Shown: positions 7,492 to 15,621 of the stretch, in pieces
Position numbering within the stretch: position 1 is the stretch's first letter
Layout of the letters: every line of letters starts with the position of its first letter
Origin: an uncultured Porphyromonadaceae bacterium
Lineage (GTDB): Bacteria; Bacteroidota; Bacteroidia; Bacteroidales; Muribaculaceae
NCBI GenBank assembly: GCA_945873625.1
Contig: CAMCDS010000023.1
Span: 1-37,849 of the forward strand
Length of the DNA: 37,849 bases
Direction: 5' to 3'
Position numbers and translations under genes: made by a program
The notes under the pieces: generated by a model
The model's input: the letters and a program-made list of their open reading frames with translations, nothing else
Told to the model about the DNA's origin: nothing
Database searches by the model: none

Positions 7492-10490
7492 CTGCCGGCG
7501 GAGGGCTTGGCTACTATGCCGGCCGACTTGCGACCGTTGATGGCGATGGTGAGCGGCGAGGGGAAGCGCACGATGCGTATGGCTTCGTTTTCAAACTCGG
7601 CGGGGAGCGAGTCGAGCCATTCCACGTCGTAGACGCCTTCTCCCCTCGTGGGGTCGACGGTGAAATAGCCTACGCCGAAGCTCGTAAGGTTCTGGAAGAA
7701 GTGCGTGCCCTGCGAAGGCTCGATGCGGTAGCCCGGGAGCGCCGACTCCACGATGAGGCGTGCACCGGCTATCTGCGGCCACTTCACCGGTATGCCGAGC
7801 GCCGGGTCGGAAGAGCCCCACCGTCCCGGCCCTATGAGTATGTAGGGGCGTCCGGCTTCGATGAGACGGGCGTTTATCTCCTCCACGTCTTTGGCTGTCT
7901 GCTGGTTGCGGGCCGAGTCGAATACCTGCGGCTTCACGTAGACTATCGTGTCGACGCCCTCCATGAGTCCGTGGCCAAGGGCCGAGGGGGAGCGTAGTAT
8001 CAGCTCGCTGTCGGGCACGTCGAGAATCGAGTCGTCGAGCATTTCCTTCTTGTCGACGATAGGACGTATCTGAAGCCAGTAGAGAGTGGCCTTGCGTCCC
8101 TCTTCCCGTTTCGGGTCGGGGTGGATGTTGGCCGCGAACTCTATTTCTACGGGGCGTCCCATCTCGTATTGCCCGGTGGTGAGCATGAAGTCGACGATTT
8201 CCGGGAGGGGAATCACCCCGTGGCGCAGTATGTTGGCGAAGGTTACCACCTTTCGTCCCGGGCCGGCGTCGGTGTCGCGTATCACGGCGTCGTAGGGGTC
8301 GTAGGTCGACACCATGTATCTGAGCGCGCCAGTCTTGAACGCGTCGGCGATGCTCTCCTTGCGGATGTTGAAGCTGTCGTCGGTGGTGAACCTCAGTCCC
8401 TCTCCCTCCTCTTCGGGGCTGAGTCCGGGGAGGGCGTAGAGATAGGTCTGGGTGTCGCGCAGGGCTGTGGCGAGCGTCGATGTCTGAATCACGTTGTCGG
8501 GGTGGCGGGGTGAGAACCGGAGCGCCTTCGAGCCGTCGACGATGTATTTTCCGAGTCCGACGGCTATCTCGGCCACTCCGTCTTCGGCCACCTCGTTGCC
8601 CACGGGGTAATAGTTGAGCGAGCGTCCCACGCCCGAGAAACTCGGATAATAGAGTCCGCCGTGGTCGTTGCCGGCCACCTCCTGGAGTATGACGGCCATC
8701 TTCTCCTGGTCGATTACGTTGCGCGTGGCGTTCATGTAGGCCTTCGAGTCGGCGAAGAACACGGAGGCGTAGACGCTCTTGATGGCGTCGGAGGCAGCTT
8801 TCAGCATCTCGGCCTCGTCGCGCAGGTATGGAATCATGTAGGTGGCGTAGACGCCGGCGAAGGGCTGATAGTGTGAGTCTTCGAGGAGCGACGATGAGCG
8901 CACGGCGAGCGGACGGTCTATCTCGCGGAAGATGGCCAGCAGGTCGTCTTCGAGGTCGGAGGGGAGCCGTGCCTCAAGAAACCGTGCGAGTATCTCTTCG
9001 TCGGGGATGTCGGAAAGGGCTGTCGGGTAGAGGTCGTTGTCTTCCATGAACCGGTCGAAGAGGTCGGTGCATATCACTACGGTGCGCGGAATAGTAACCT
9101 GCACGCCCCCGAAATCCTCGCACACGGGGTTGCGCTTGATAATCTGGTCGATGAAGGCCAGACCGCGCCCCTTGCCTCCGAGCGAGCCTTCGCCGATTCG
9201 GGCGAAGTTGGAGTATTTGTCGAACCGGTCTTTGCGGTAGACGGCCACCACGCCGCGGTTCTTCATGCGTCGATACTTCACGATACATTCGAAGATGAGC
9301 TTCCTGACGGCCGGCGCCTCCTCGATATGGGTGAAGCGCCGCCCCCGGATGGCCTGTGCTATCGGGAAGAGGGCGCGTGAATAGAGCCAGCGCGACACGT
9401 AGTTGCGGGAGCAGAGCTGGAAAAGGGCGTCGGACGGGATGTTGAAGATGTTGCGCTGCAGCCCTTTCAGGTCTTTGATGCGCATTATCTCGAATCCCGA
9501 GGCGGGGTCGGTTACTATGAAGTCGCCGAAGCCGAAGTTCGACTTCACGGCCTTGCTGAGGTCTTGCGGCAGTGTCTTTGAGTTCTTGTCGAGGAAGATG
9601 CCGCCGGCGGCCACGGCATCGGGACGGTTTTCCGGTTCGGAGCTTTCGAAGATTACGGGCACGAAGGGGTGGAACTCGTGCACGAGGCGGGCGAAGGCTA
9701 TTCCGGCCTTCGGGTCTTTCTCGCCTCCGTGGGGGAAACGGACGTCGGAGATGATGCCGAGTATGTTGTCGCCATACTTGCGGAGCAGCTGTTCGGCCTC
9801 CTCGAAGTCGCGCGCCAGAAGCACTTTCGGGCGTCCGCGCATGCGGAGCATCTGCTCGTGCTCGTTGAGCGCCTCGGTCGAGAACTCGAGCGACTGCGAG
9901 AGTAGGAATCGGAAAAGATGGGGGAGTATCGATGAATAGAAGCGTATCGAGTCCTCGACGAGCACGATGGCCTGCACGCCTACCTCGGCGATGTCGTTGT
10001 CGGCGTTCATCCGGTCTTCGATAAGCTTGATGATGGCCAGGATGAGGTCGACGTTTCCGAGCCATGAGAACACGTAGTCGACGCCCGAGAGGTCTTCGCT
10101 GGCGATGCGTCGGCTCACCTCCTTCGAGAACGGGGTGAGCACCACGAAGGGAACTTCGGGATATGTCTCCTTAATCTCTTTGGCGGCGCGGAACGTCTCG
10201 CCCACGTCGACGCCAGGCATGGCGATGATGAGATCGAAGGTCTTGAGAGCCAGCTCCTGCCGCGCCTCCTCGTAGGTGGCCGCCTTGGTGAATCTCGGAG
10301 GGGAAGAGAGGTTGAGACGCACATACTCGAAATATACCTGCTCCTCCACACGCCCGTCTTCCTCCATCATGAAGGCGTCGTAGGGGGTGGCTATGAGCAG
10401 CACGTTGAGTATGCGGCGCTGCATCAGGTTCTGGAATGCCGTGTCTTTGAGGTATAGCTTCTGGAGCACGTTGTCGTCTATGGTCTTCAT
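7488..10490 (-). CDS. Two receiver-like domains fused to a PPDK/PEP-synthase-type ATP-grasp domain
   Basis: 1000 residues. Residues ~26-165 look like a response-regulator receiver without a phosphorylatable aspartate (FDLIIAMPG where an Asp is expected). Residues ~174-318 form a second receiver with the acid pair E179/D180, candidate phospho-acceptor D249 (IISDVRFP), S283/S284 and K302, and an insertion after the first helix. Residues ~431-811 match the N-terminal nucleotide-binding domain of pyruvate phosphate dikinase/PEP synthase: GGKGRG (438-443), AVRSSSLLED (529-538), LQIRPI (806-811). The phosphohistidine swivel domain and the PEP-binding barrel are absent. Instead there is a ~190-residue C-terminal domain with IGPGRWGSSDP and SQGTHFFQN. 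Annotation as PEP synthase would mislead; I infer a signal-controlled ATP-dependent enzyme or phosphotransferase of unknown substrate. No clear promoter is seen. A coiled-coil gene is coupled downstream. Confidence 0.88.
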   Translation of the reverse strand: MKTIDDNVLQKLYLKDTAFQNLMQRRILNVLLIATPYDAFMMEEDGRVEEQVYFEYVRLNLSSPPRFTKAATYEEARQELALKTFDLIIAMPGVDVGETFRAAKEIKETYPEVPFVVLTPFSKEVSRRIASEDLSGVDYVFSWLGNVDLILAIIKLIEDRMNADNDIAEVGVQAIVLVEDSIRFYSSILPHLFRFLLSQSLEFSTEALNEHEQMLRMRGRPKVLLARDFEEAEQLLRKYGDNILGIISDVRFPHGGEKDPKAGIAFARLVHEFHPFVPVIFESSEPENRPDAVAAGGIFLDKNSKTLPQDLSKAVKSNFGFGDFIVTDPASGFEIMRIKDLKGLQRNIFNIPSDALFQLCSRNYVSRWLYSRALFPIAQAIRGRRFTHIEEAPAVRKLIFECIVKYRRMKNRGVVAVYRKDRFDKYSNFARIGEGSLGGKGRGLAFIDQIIKRNPVCEDFGGVQVTIPRTVVICTDLFDRFMEDNDLYPTALSDIPDEEILARFLEARLPSDLEDDLLAIFREIDRPLAVRSSSLLEDSHYQPFAGVYATYMIPYLRDEAEMLKAASDAIKSVYASVFFADSKAYMNATRNVIDQEKMAVILQEVAGNDHGGLYYPSFSGVGRSLNYYPVGNEVAEDGVAEIAVGLGKYIVDGSKALRFSPRHPDNVIQTSTLATALRDTQTYLYALPGLSPEEEGEGLRFTTDDSFNIRKESIADAFKTGALRYMVSTYDPYDAVIRDTDAGPGRKVVTFANILRHGVIPLPEIVDFMLTTGQYEMGRPVEIEFAANIHPDPKREEGRKATLYWLQIRPIVDKKEMLDDSILDVPDSELILRSPSALGHGLMEGVDTIVYVKPQVFDSARNQQTAKDVEEINARLIEAGRPYILIGPGRWGSSDPALGIPVKWPQIAGARLIVESALPGYRIEPSQGTHFFQNLTSFGVGYFTVDPTRGEGVYDVEWLDSLPAEFENEAIRIVRFPSPLTIAINGRKSAGIVAKPSAGR

Positions 10491-10668
10491 CGTGGCTATC
10501 GGTTAGTGGGTTGTGTGTCCGTTGAGAAAACGGCGGGGGGGAGCAAAAGAGTTCGCACCTATGTTTCAACGAGGTGAAAGAGAGGTATATTGCCCGGACA
10601 CCGACAAAACAGACTCTCGGCACGCCGGGCGTGCAACATTTCTCCGTCTGCGGCGTCTAAAATGAGTG
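10491..10668. other. Divergent intergenic region without a clear promoter
   Basis: This 178-bp gap separates two divergent genes, so it must hold promoters for both. Only weak matches are visible: plus-strand TATATTGC near 10596-10603 with TTTC 18 bp upstream, and minus-strand CTCTTTTG near 10553-10560. A poly-G run (10545-10551) lies between them. Neither promoter can be called with confidence. Confidence 0.35.
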
Positions 10669-11880
10669 ATGACAAGACGACTCATACTTACAGTCCTGCT
10701 GCTTGCCTGCGCGTCGGCCCTGCTTTCAGCCGCGCCGGTTATGCCCGTGGTGGTCGACTCGCTGACGGGAGCGCCGCTGCCCAAGGCGTCGGTCTACGAC
10801 CGCACGGGCGACTTCATCGGCGTCAGCTCCGACAACGGACGTCTGCCCCGCGCCTCCGCTGCGGCATGGCCGCTGACTGTGCGCTACATGGGCTACCGCC
10901 CCGCCGTGGCTCTCTCGCCCGACACCGATACGCTCCGTATGGCCGAGGCCGGATTCGACCTCCCTGAGATTGTGGTGGAGTCAAAGAAGCGCGACGTGCT
11001 GCGCCTCAGGGGATACGTGAGGGAATATTCCTCGATGACAACCTATACCGACACCGTGCTCCTCTTCCGCGAGAAGGCGGTCGACTTCATGGTGCCGGTC
11101 GGCAAGGAGCGGAAATTCAAAGGGTGGCTCAATCCGAGGGTGCTTGCCTCGCGGTCGTACTATCACTTCTCCGACTGCCAGGGACTCGACAGCGTGAGCG
11201 CACACTTCGGGGGCTACTTCTCATGGTCGGACTGGATAGGCATCCGCGACACGGCATCCCTACCTCCCTCGCTTTCCGGCGAAGGAGCGGCGGTGGATTC
11301 CGTTTTCGGCCGGCACGGGCTTTCGGCCGCCTGGCGCCGAAGCGGCGAGAACGTGTGGCTCAGCGTCGACGTGCTCGCCGACTCGCTCAACCGCGCCTGG
11401 ACTCCGTCCCTCGCAGGATTTTTCGACAACGGCCTCGACCTCAGGAGGCTGAATATGAGGTGGGCGTTCACGGAGGTGAGCGGCGACAGTGTGTATGCCT
11501 CCAACGTGGCCCGCGTGGCCTTCGACATCGAGTCGAAAGGACGCGGACGCAACCTGCAGCGCTTCTTCCGCACCGACGGCCCGGTCTATGTCGACACCCA
11601 TGCCGAAATCTATATCACCGGACGCGAATATATGTCGGCCGCCGAGGCGCGGCGGTGTGAGAAGGATCCATTAGGGGAGGAGGCCGTGCAGATTGTTGTC
11701 CCGCCCGACGCTCCCGAGCTGCAGCCGGCCGTGAAGATGATAGTGGAGCGGGTTGAGAGCATCGACTACGATGCCCTGCGCCTCGGCGAGCGTCCCGACA
11801 AACGCTATGCCGGCATCAGGAACTACGGCAAGGTTGAGAAAGGCGGCTTCCTCAAATACCTCAAGTCGGTTTTCCTCTGA
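10669..11880 (+). CDS. Exported protein with carboxypeptidase-regulatory-like N-terminal domain
   Basis: 403 residues from the ATG at 10669; a GTG one codon earlier is possible but less likely. A signal peptide (MTRRLILTVLLLACASALLSA) is followed by a short beta-sandwich region (~25-90: VVDSLTGAPLPKASVYDRTG ... VRYMGYRP) typical of the CarboxypepD-regulatory-like/TonB-receptor plug-associated domains of Bacteroidota. The rest has no motif I recognise. There is no transmembrane barrel signature or lipobox. It is probably periplasmic or surface-exposed. It is monocistronic and converges on hemD across a strong hairpin. Function unknown. Confidence 0.8.
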   Translation: MTRRLILTVLLLACASALLSAAPVMPVVVDSLTGAPLPKASVYDRTGDFIGVSSDNGRLPRASAAAWPLTVRYMGYRPAVALSPDTDTLRMAEAGFDLPEIVVESKKRDVLRLRGYVREYSSMTTYTDTVLLFREKAVDFMVPVGKERKFKGWLNPRVLASRSYYHFSDCQGLDSVSAHFGGYFSWSDWIGIRDTASLPPSLSGEGAAVDSVFGRHGLSAAWRRSGENVWLSVDVLADSLNRAWTPSLAGFFDNGLDLRRLNMRWAFTEVSGDSVYASNVARVAFDIESKGRGRNLQRFFRTDGPVYVDTHAEIYITGREYMSAAEARRCEKDPLGEEAVQIVVPPDAPELQPAVKMIVERVESIDYDALRLGERPDKRYAGIRNYGKVEKGGFLKYLKSVFL

Positions 11881-11899
11881 CGCTGTTCCTCCCTTTCTC

Positions 11900-11962
11900 A
11901 ATAATTATGTTTCGGAAAAATAATTTTCTGCAAATATAATTATTTTTTGCGGAGCGGGCAAG
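11900..11962 (-). promoter_or_regulatory. Possible minus-strand promoter within an AT-rich inverted repeat
   Basis: Minus-strand TATATTTG (11938-11931) fits the -7 consensus, with CTTG (11962-11959) 20 bp upstream. It overlaps a nine-base inverted repeat AATAATTAT (11900-11908) and ATAATTATT (11936-11944). Transcription would run antisense into the end of the 10669-11880 gene. Its use is uncertain. Confidence 0.35.
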
Positions 11963-11979
11963 CGTGCGGACATGATATG

Positions 11980-12020
11980 GCAGGAGGCAGACATCTTTAG
12001 CGGTGATGTCTGCCTCCTGC
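11980..12020. terminator. Bidirectional hairpin between convergent genes
   Basis: A perfect 16-bp stem, 11980-11995 (GCAGGAGGCAGACATC) with 12005-12020, and a nine-base loop. It lies between the plus-strand gene ending at 11880 and hemD ending at 12052. No T-run follows on either strand, so it may act as a barrier to 3' exonucleases as much as a classic terminator. Confidence 0.7.
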
Positions 12021-12051
12021 GGCATTCTATAAAATATGCGATGCGATTCGT

Positions 12052-12807
12052 TTATTCGGCTGTCTGCTGCTCCTTGAGGTATTTGTCGAGGGCGCCGGTG
12101 AGCGAGGGTACGCCGGGCAGGGGAGCCTCGATGACGAGCGGCAGACCCGCGTCTCTGACAGCCTTTGCCACCGACGGGCCGAACGCTCCGACCTTACAGT
12201 CGGGATACTTGGTGGCGAAGTCGGGAAAGTTCTTCATCAGCGAGTTGATGCCCGCGGGGCTGAAGAAGAGGAGGATGTCGTAGTCGAAAGGCTCGTCGGC
12301 CGAGAAATCGTTGCTCACGGTGCGGAACATCACGGCTTTCGTGTAGTTGAGCTTGAGCGCGTCCAGTTCCGGCTCCGAGTCGTCGGTGTGGATGTCGGAG
12401 ACGGGGAAGAGGAACTTCTCCTTCTTGTTTTTGGTGAGGGCCGTGGTGAGGTCGGGGTCGTTGAGCTTGCCCGAAGTGCCGAACGAGATTTTTCTCTTGC
12501 GATAGACGATATACTTCTGCAGATAGTGGGCGATGGCCTCTGTGGTGCAGAAATACTTCATCGTGTCGGGCACGTTGAAGCGAGTCTCTTCCGCGAGCCG
12601 GAAGTAATGGTCCACAGCCGCCTTCGATGTGAAAATCACACCGGTGAAGTCGGCTATGCTGATTTTGGCCTGACGAAACTCTTTGGCCGAAAGACCCTCT
12701 ACCTTAATGAAGGGTCTAAACACCATCTCTACCCCGTATTTGTCGGCTATGTCGAAATACGGCGATTTCTCGGAGGCCGGCTGAGGCTGAGATACCAGTA
12801 TCTTCAT
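12052..12807 (-). CDS. hemD: Uroporphyrinogen-III synthase
   Basis: 251 residues. HemD closes and inverts ring D of hydroxymethylbilane to give uroporphyrinogen III in the cytoplasmic tetrapyrrole pathway. The sequence fits the divergent Bacteroidota HemD family: N-terminal MKILVSQPQP, the segment FTGVIFTSKAAVDHYF, and the later FFSPAGINSLM and GPSVAKAVRDAGL, which correspond to the conserved 'TS..av' and 'iG..ta.al...G' patches. HemD is poorly conserved, so the assignment rests on overall pattern and on the DUF4271 neighbour, a linkage common in this phylum. It is the last gene of a five-gene minus-strand operon, 47 bp after the DUF4271 gene. Whether the organism makes complete haem cannot be judged here. 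Confidence 0.85.
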   Translation of the reverse strand: MKILVSQPQPASEKSPYFDIADKYGVEMVFRPFIKVEGLSAKEFRQAKISIADFTGVIFTSKAAVDHYFRLAEETRFNVPDTMKYFCTTEAIAHYLQKYIVYRKRKISFGTSGKLNDPDLTTALTKNKKEKFLFPVSDIHTDDSEPELDALKLNYTKAVMFRTVSNDFSADEPFDYDILLFFSPAGINSLMKNFPDFATKYPDCKVGAFGPSVAKAVRDAGLPLVIEAPLPGVPSLTGALDKYLKEQQTAE

Positions 12808-12854
12808 ATCTTTCAGTATTTCAATTCAATTCCGTGGTTCCAACCGGCTTGTAA

Positions 12855-13829
12855 TCAGGTGATTGAAGCGCATAGCCAGATGGCACCGACGTAAGTGGTT
12901 GTCAAGGGTACGATTTCCAGATTGCAAAGATAGTATAAAAATAGTACCCACGACGAACTTTCGGTCATAAAAATTCTAAAACTGCGGAATATAAAGAGGA
13001 TTTTTGCAGCAGCGAGGCATATCGCCGCCGCTATCACCGCAAACCGGGCGGCCTCGGGCGAGAAGAGCGCCACGAGCGCGAGAGGGAACGCCGGTATCGA
13101 CAGCAGTCCCATCCCGGCGGTGAATCCCTTTATCCATTCGCGTGAGAGCTGGGGGGTGAGGAATACCGTGCCCATCACCTTGTAGAAGAGGGGCATGAGA
13201 GTCATGTAGGCCACCGTGCAGCCGAGGCAGAGCGGCAGCCCCCACACCGACGCGGGCACTGCGAATCCCATCATCGGGAGGCTCACATAGACAAGGATGC
13301 CGAGGGCCACGCCGCAGATGAGAAGTAGGATTATCATGAAGGCCGTCTCGCGCACGGTCTCGTCAAACATGTTGCCGCGTTCGCGCACCTCTACCGTGTC
13401 GCGCATCATTCCGCGCAGATAGAGGGCGTTGCTCTTATAGCGCAGGCCGGCAATGCAGAAGAGGAGGATGAGTCCGGCAATCACCCACGAGACGGGCGAC
13501 TCGGTGTCGGGTCGCGCCGGCAGCTCCTTATTATGGTCGAAGGGGTCGACCATCACTATTCCCTTGCGTGCGGGGGTCTGCTTCACGGAGTCTTGCGCGA
13601 GGGAGTCGGGGCGCGCTATCGTGGCCGGTATGGAGTATGACTTTCCTGCCGGCGTGGCGGGCCGGGCTATGGTGGCCGGTATGTCGTATTCCTTGCGGGG
13701 ACGCTGCTGCCTTGCCGCGGCGCGGGGGGCTGACGCCGCCTCGGCGGCAGGCATGGCGGTTGCCGCGACCTGCGAGGTCTCAAACGCAGTCTCCGTCTGC
13801 GAAGGGGTATGTATTATTGAATCGGGCAC
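12855..13829 (-). CDS. DUF4271-type integral membrane protein
   Basis: 324 residues from a GTG at 13829, which directly follows an in-frame TAA; the next ATG (residue 26, 13754) could be the true start. The first ~110 residues are disordered and contain a duplicated decapeptide-like segment (YDIPATIARP and YSIPATIARP). The rest has about six to eight membrane helices, the first being WVIAGLILLFCIAGL, as in DUF4271 proteins of Bacteroidota. The family has no assigned role; its frequent position beside hemD is the only functional hint. It follows the epimerase gene by 28 bp and precedes hemD. Confidence 0.8.
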   Translation of the reverse strand: MPDSIIHTPSQTETAFETSQVAATAMPAAEAASAPRAAARQQRPRKEYDIPATIARPATPAGKSYSIPATIARPDSLAQDSVKQTPARKGIVMVDPFDHNKELPARPDTESPVSWVIAGLILLFCIAGLRYKSNALYLRGMMRDTVEVRERGNMFDETVRETAFMIILLLICGVALGILVYVSLPMMGFAVPASVWGLPLCLGCTVAYMTLMPLFYKVMGTVFLTPQLSREWIKGFTAGMGLLSIPAFPLALVALFSPEAARFAVIAAAICLAAAKILFIFRSFRIFMTESSSWVLFLYYLCNLEIVPLTTTYVGAIWLCASIT

Positions 13830-13857
13830 TTATGGATAATCTATTGATTCATTTACT

Positions 13858-14910
13858 TTATTTGAGCCATCCCTCGGCGCGATACCAGTCGATGGCCTCG
13901 CCGATTCCCTCTTCGAGGCTTGTCTGCGGCTCGAAGCCGAAGTCGCGCCGGGCCTTGGAGGTGTCCACATTCCAGTTTCGCTGACGCATGATGTGGTATT
14001 TGTCGCGGTTGAGGGTAGAGGGCTTCAGTCTCATCACGCCTATCTTCTCGGCCACGGCCGAAACTGCCTTGACGGCCCAGAGGGGCATCACCACCGGAAG
14101 GGCAAACCGCTTGCCGAGGCCGCGGCAGACGATTTTGCGGAATTCCTTCTGGGTATAGGCGCGGTTCTCGGCCAGGCAGTAGGTCTCGCCGGCCGGAGCC
14201 TTCAGGAGCGCGTCGAACACGGCCCTGGCCAGATCGCCCGCATAGAGGAACGTGAGCATCTGCTTCCTGTAGCCTACCGAGAAATCGAACCCTTTGGCTA
14301 TCGACTCTATCATGAGGAAATAGTCGTGGTCGCGCGGGCCGTAGATGCCGGTTGGGCGGAAGATGACGCAAGGTATTCCGGCAGTGGCGAGCCATGTCTC
14401 GGCCTTCAGCTTCGATGTGCCGTAGCGCGTGTCGGGGCGCGGTATTCCCCGCTCGTCGAAGGGGGCGTAACCCTTTTCGTCGCCCGGACCCATCACGGAT
14501 AGCGAGCTCATGTAGAGCATCTTTTCCGGCACCATGCCCGAGGCGTGGAGCGCGGCCGTGAATGAACGCAGGTATTCGTAGTTGATGCGCGAGAAATCGC
14601 TGAAGCGCAGACACTTCGTGGCCCCGAGGTTGTAGACTATCCAGTCCCATTTCTCGCCCGGGGGGAGAGCCGTGGAGAGCACGTCGGGCATCGTGGACGG
14701 ATTCTCGAAGTCGAGGTAAAGGAAATTGATTCCCTCCTGTCCGAGCCATTTCTTTGAGGTGGTCCTGCGTATGCCTGCCCACACTTCGAGGCCGCGGCGC
14801 AGTGCCTCGTCCACAATCCATGATCCGGCGAAACCGCCGGCGCCCACTATCAGCACGCGCTTCTTCGGGGGAACCGGGCTCAGGGGCAGAGGTGAGGTCA
14901 GAGTGTCCAT
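13858..14910 (-). CDS. NAD-dependent epimerase/dehydratase (extended SDR)
   Basis: 350 residues. An N-terminal Rossmann fold carries the nucleotide-binding motif VLIVGAGGFAGSWI (residues ~19-32; GxxGxxG type), and the active-site YxxxK is seen as YGTSK. A serine in the MSSLS strand completes the catalytic triad. The family acts on nucleotide sugars or related substrates, but the substrate cannot be read from the sequence. It sits between a polysaccharide deacetylase and a DUF4271 gene with gaps of 25 and 28 bp, which favours a role in cell-surface sugar metabolism. Confidence 0.88.
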   Translation of the reverse strand: MDTLTSPLPLSPVPPKKRVLIVGAGGFAGSWIVDEALRRGLEVWAGIRRTTSKKWLGQEGINFLYLDFENPSTMPDVLSTALPPGEKWDWIVYNLGATKCLRFSDFSRINYEYLRSFTAALHASGMVPEKMLYMSSLSVMGPGDEKGYAPFDERGIPRPDTRYGTSKLKAETWLATAGIPCVIFRPTGIYGPRDHDYFLMIESIAKGFDFSVGYRKQMLTFLYAGDLARAVFDALLKAPAGETYCLAENRAYTQKEFRKIVCRGLGKRFALPVVMPLWAVKAVSAVAEKIGVMRLKPSTLNRDKYHIMRQRNWNVDTSKARRDFGFEPQTSLEEGIGEAIDWYRAEGWLK

Positions 14911-14935
14911 TTCTTCTTCGGGATCAGTAGTCGTA

Positions 14936-15604
14936 TCACCGGTGGTGGTGATGGTGGTGGTGAAAGTTTTCGCCGGGTCGGCTCAGTCGCCTGAACTCAT
15001 ACCCCTGCCCGATAAGCCATTCGAGCGAGGGGGCGAGGGCGTCTTTGAGCCTCGGCCAGCTTTTGAGCGAGTCGTGAAACACGATTATCGAGCCGGGACG
15101 CGTATAGTGGCGCACGTTGCCCACCACTTCGGCGGCCGTGAGATGTCGGCTATAGTCGCGCGTGATGAGGTCATACATGATGAGCGTGTAGTCTTTCTTT
15201 ATCAGCGCGGCCTGTTTCCATCTCAGCAGTCCGTGAGGAGGGCGGAAGAGGTGGGAGTCGATGTGCTTCTCCGCCTCGCGCACGTCGGCCATGTAGCGTT
15301 CGGTAGACGTCGACGCCCCTTTCAGATGGTGCATCGTGTGGTTGCCGATGGCATGTCCGCGTGCGAGCACTTCCTCCACCAGCTCGGGGTGCCGGCGGGC
15401 GTTGTCGCCCACCATGAAGAACGTGGCCTTCACACCGTAGCGGTCGAGCACGTCGAGCACCCAGGGGGTGATTTCCGGTATCGGCCCGTCGTCGAAGGTG
15501 ATGAAGACGCACCGCTCCCTGCGTCCGAGGCGGAAGAGGGCTTCCGGAAAGAATATCCGGAAGAGAAGCGGTGGCCGTTCTATCATTCGTCGCCAGAAGC
15601 TCAT
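14936..15604 (-). CDS. Polysaccharide deacetylase (NodB-like) with C-terminal His7 tail
   Basis: 222 residues. The NodB homology domain shows all expected motifs: TFDDG (36-40) for the base and first metal ligand, HxxxH as HTMHH (89-93), RPPHG (121-125), and the late IIVFHDS with the catalytic-type histidine. It should be a metal-dependent deacetylase of an N- or O-acetylated sugar polymer such as peptidoglycan or a surface glycan. There is no cleavable signal peptide; the N-terminus is short and basic. The C-terminus ends in seven consecutive histidines and one arginine (14939-14962). It is co-transcribed with the DUF2723 gene (17 bp upstream) and the epimerase (25 bp downstream). Confidence 0.9.
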   Translation of the reverse strand: MSFWRRMIERPPLLFRIFFPEALFRLGRRERCVFITFDDGPIPEITPWVLDVLDRYGVKATFFMVGDNARRHPELVEEVLARGHAIGNHTMHHLKGASTSTERYMADVREAEKHIDSHLFRPPHGLLRWKQAALIKKDYTLIMYDLITRDYSRHLTAAEVVGNVRHYTRPGSIIVFHDSLKSWPRLKDALAPSLEWLIGQGYEFRRLSRPGENFHHHHHHHR

Positions 15605-15621
15605 TGCGTCGTGTCGGTGGC

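Noticed and set aside
8974..10065. 363-codon frame inside the receiver/ATP-grasp gene in another reading frame
   Set aside because: The translation is Arg/Pro/His-rich without structure, typical of a frame shadow.
7488..10490. Annotation as phosphoenolpyruvate synthase
   Set aside because: Only the nucleotide-binding domain is present; the phosphohistidine and PEP-binding domains are missing.
12924..12931. Minus-strand TATCTTTG resembling a -7 element ahead of hemD
   Set aside because: It lies within the DUF4271 coding region and has no TTTG-like sequence 19-20 bp upstream.
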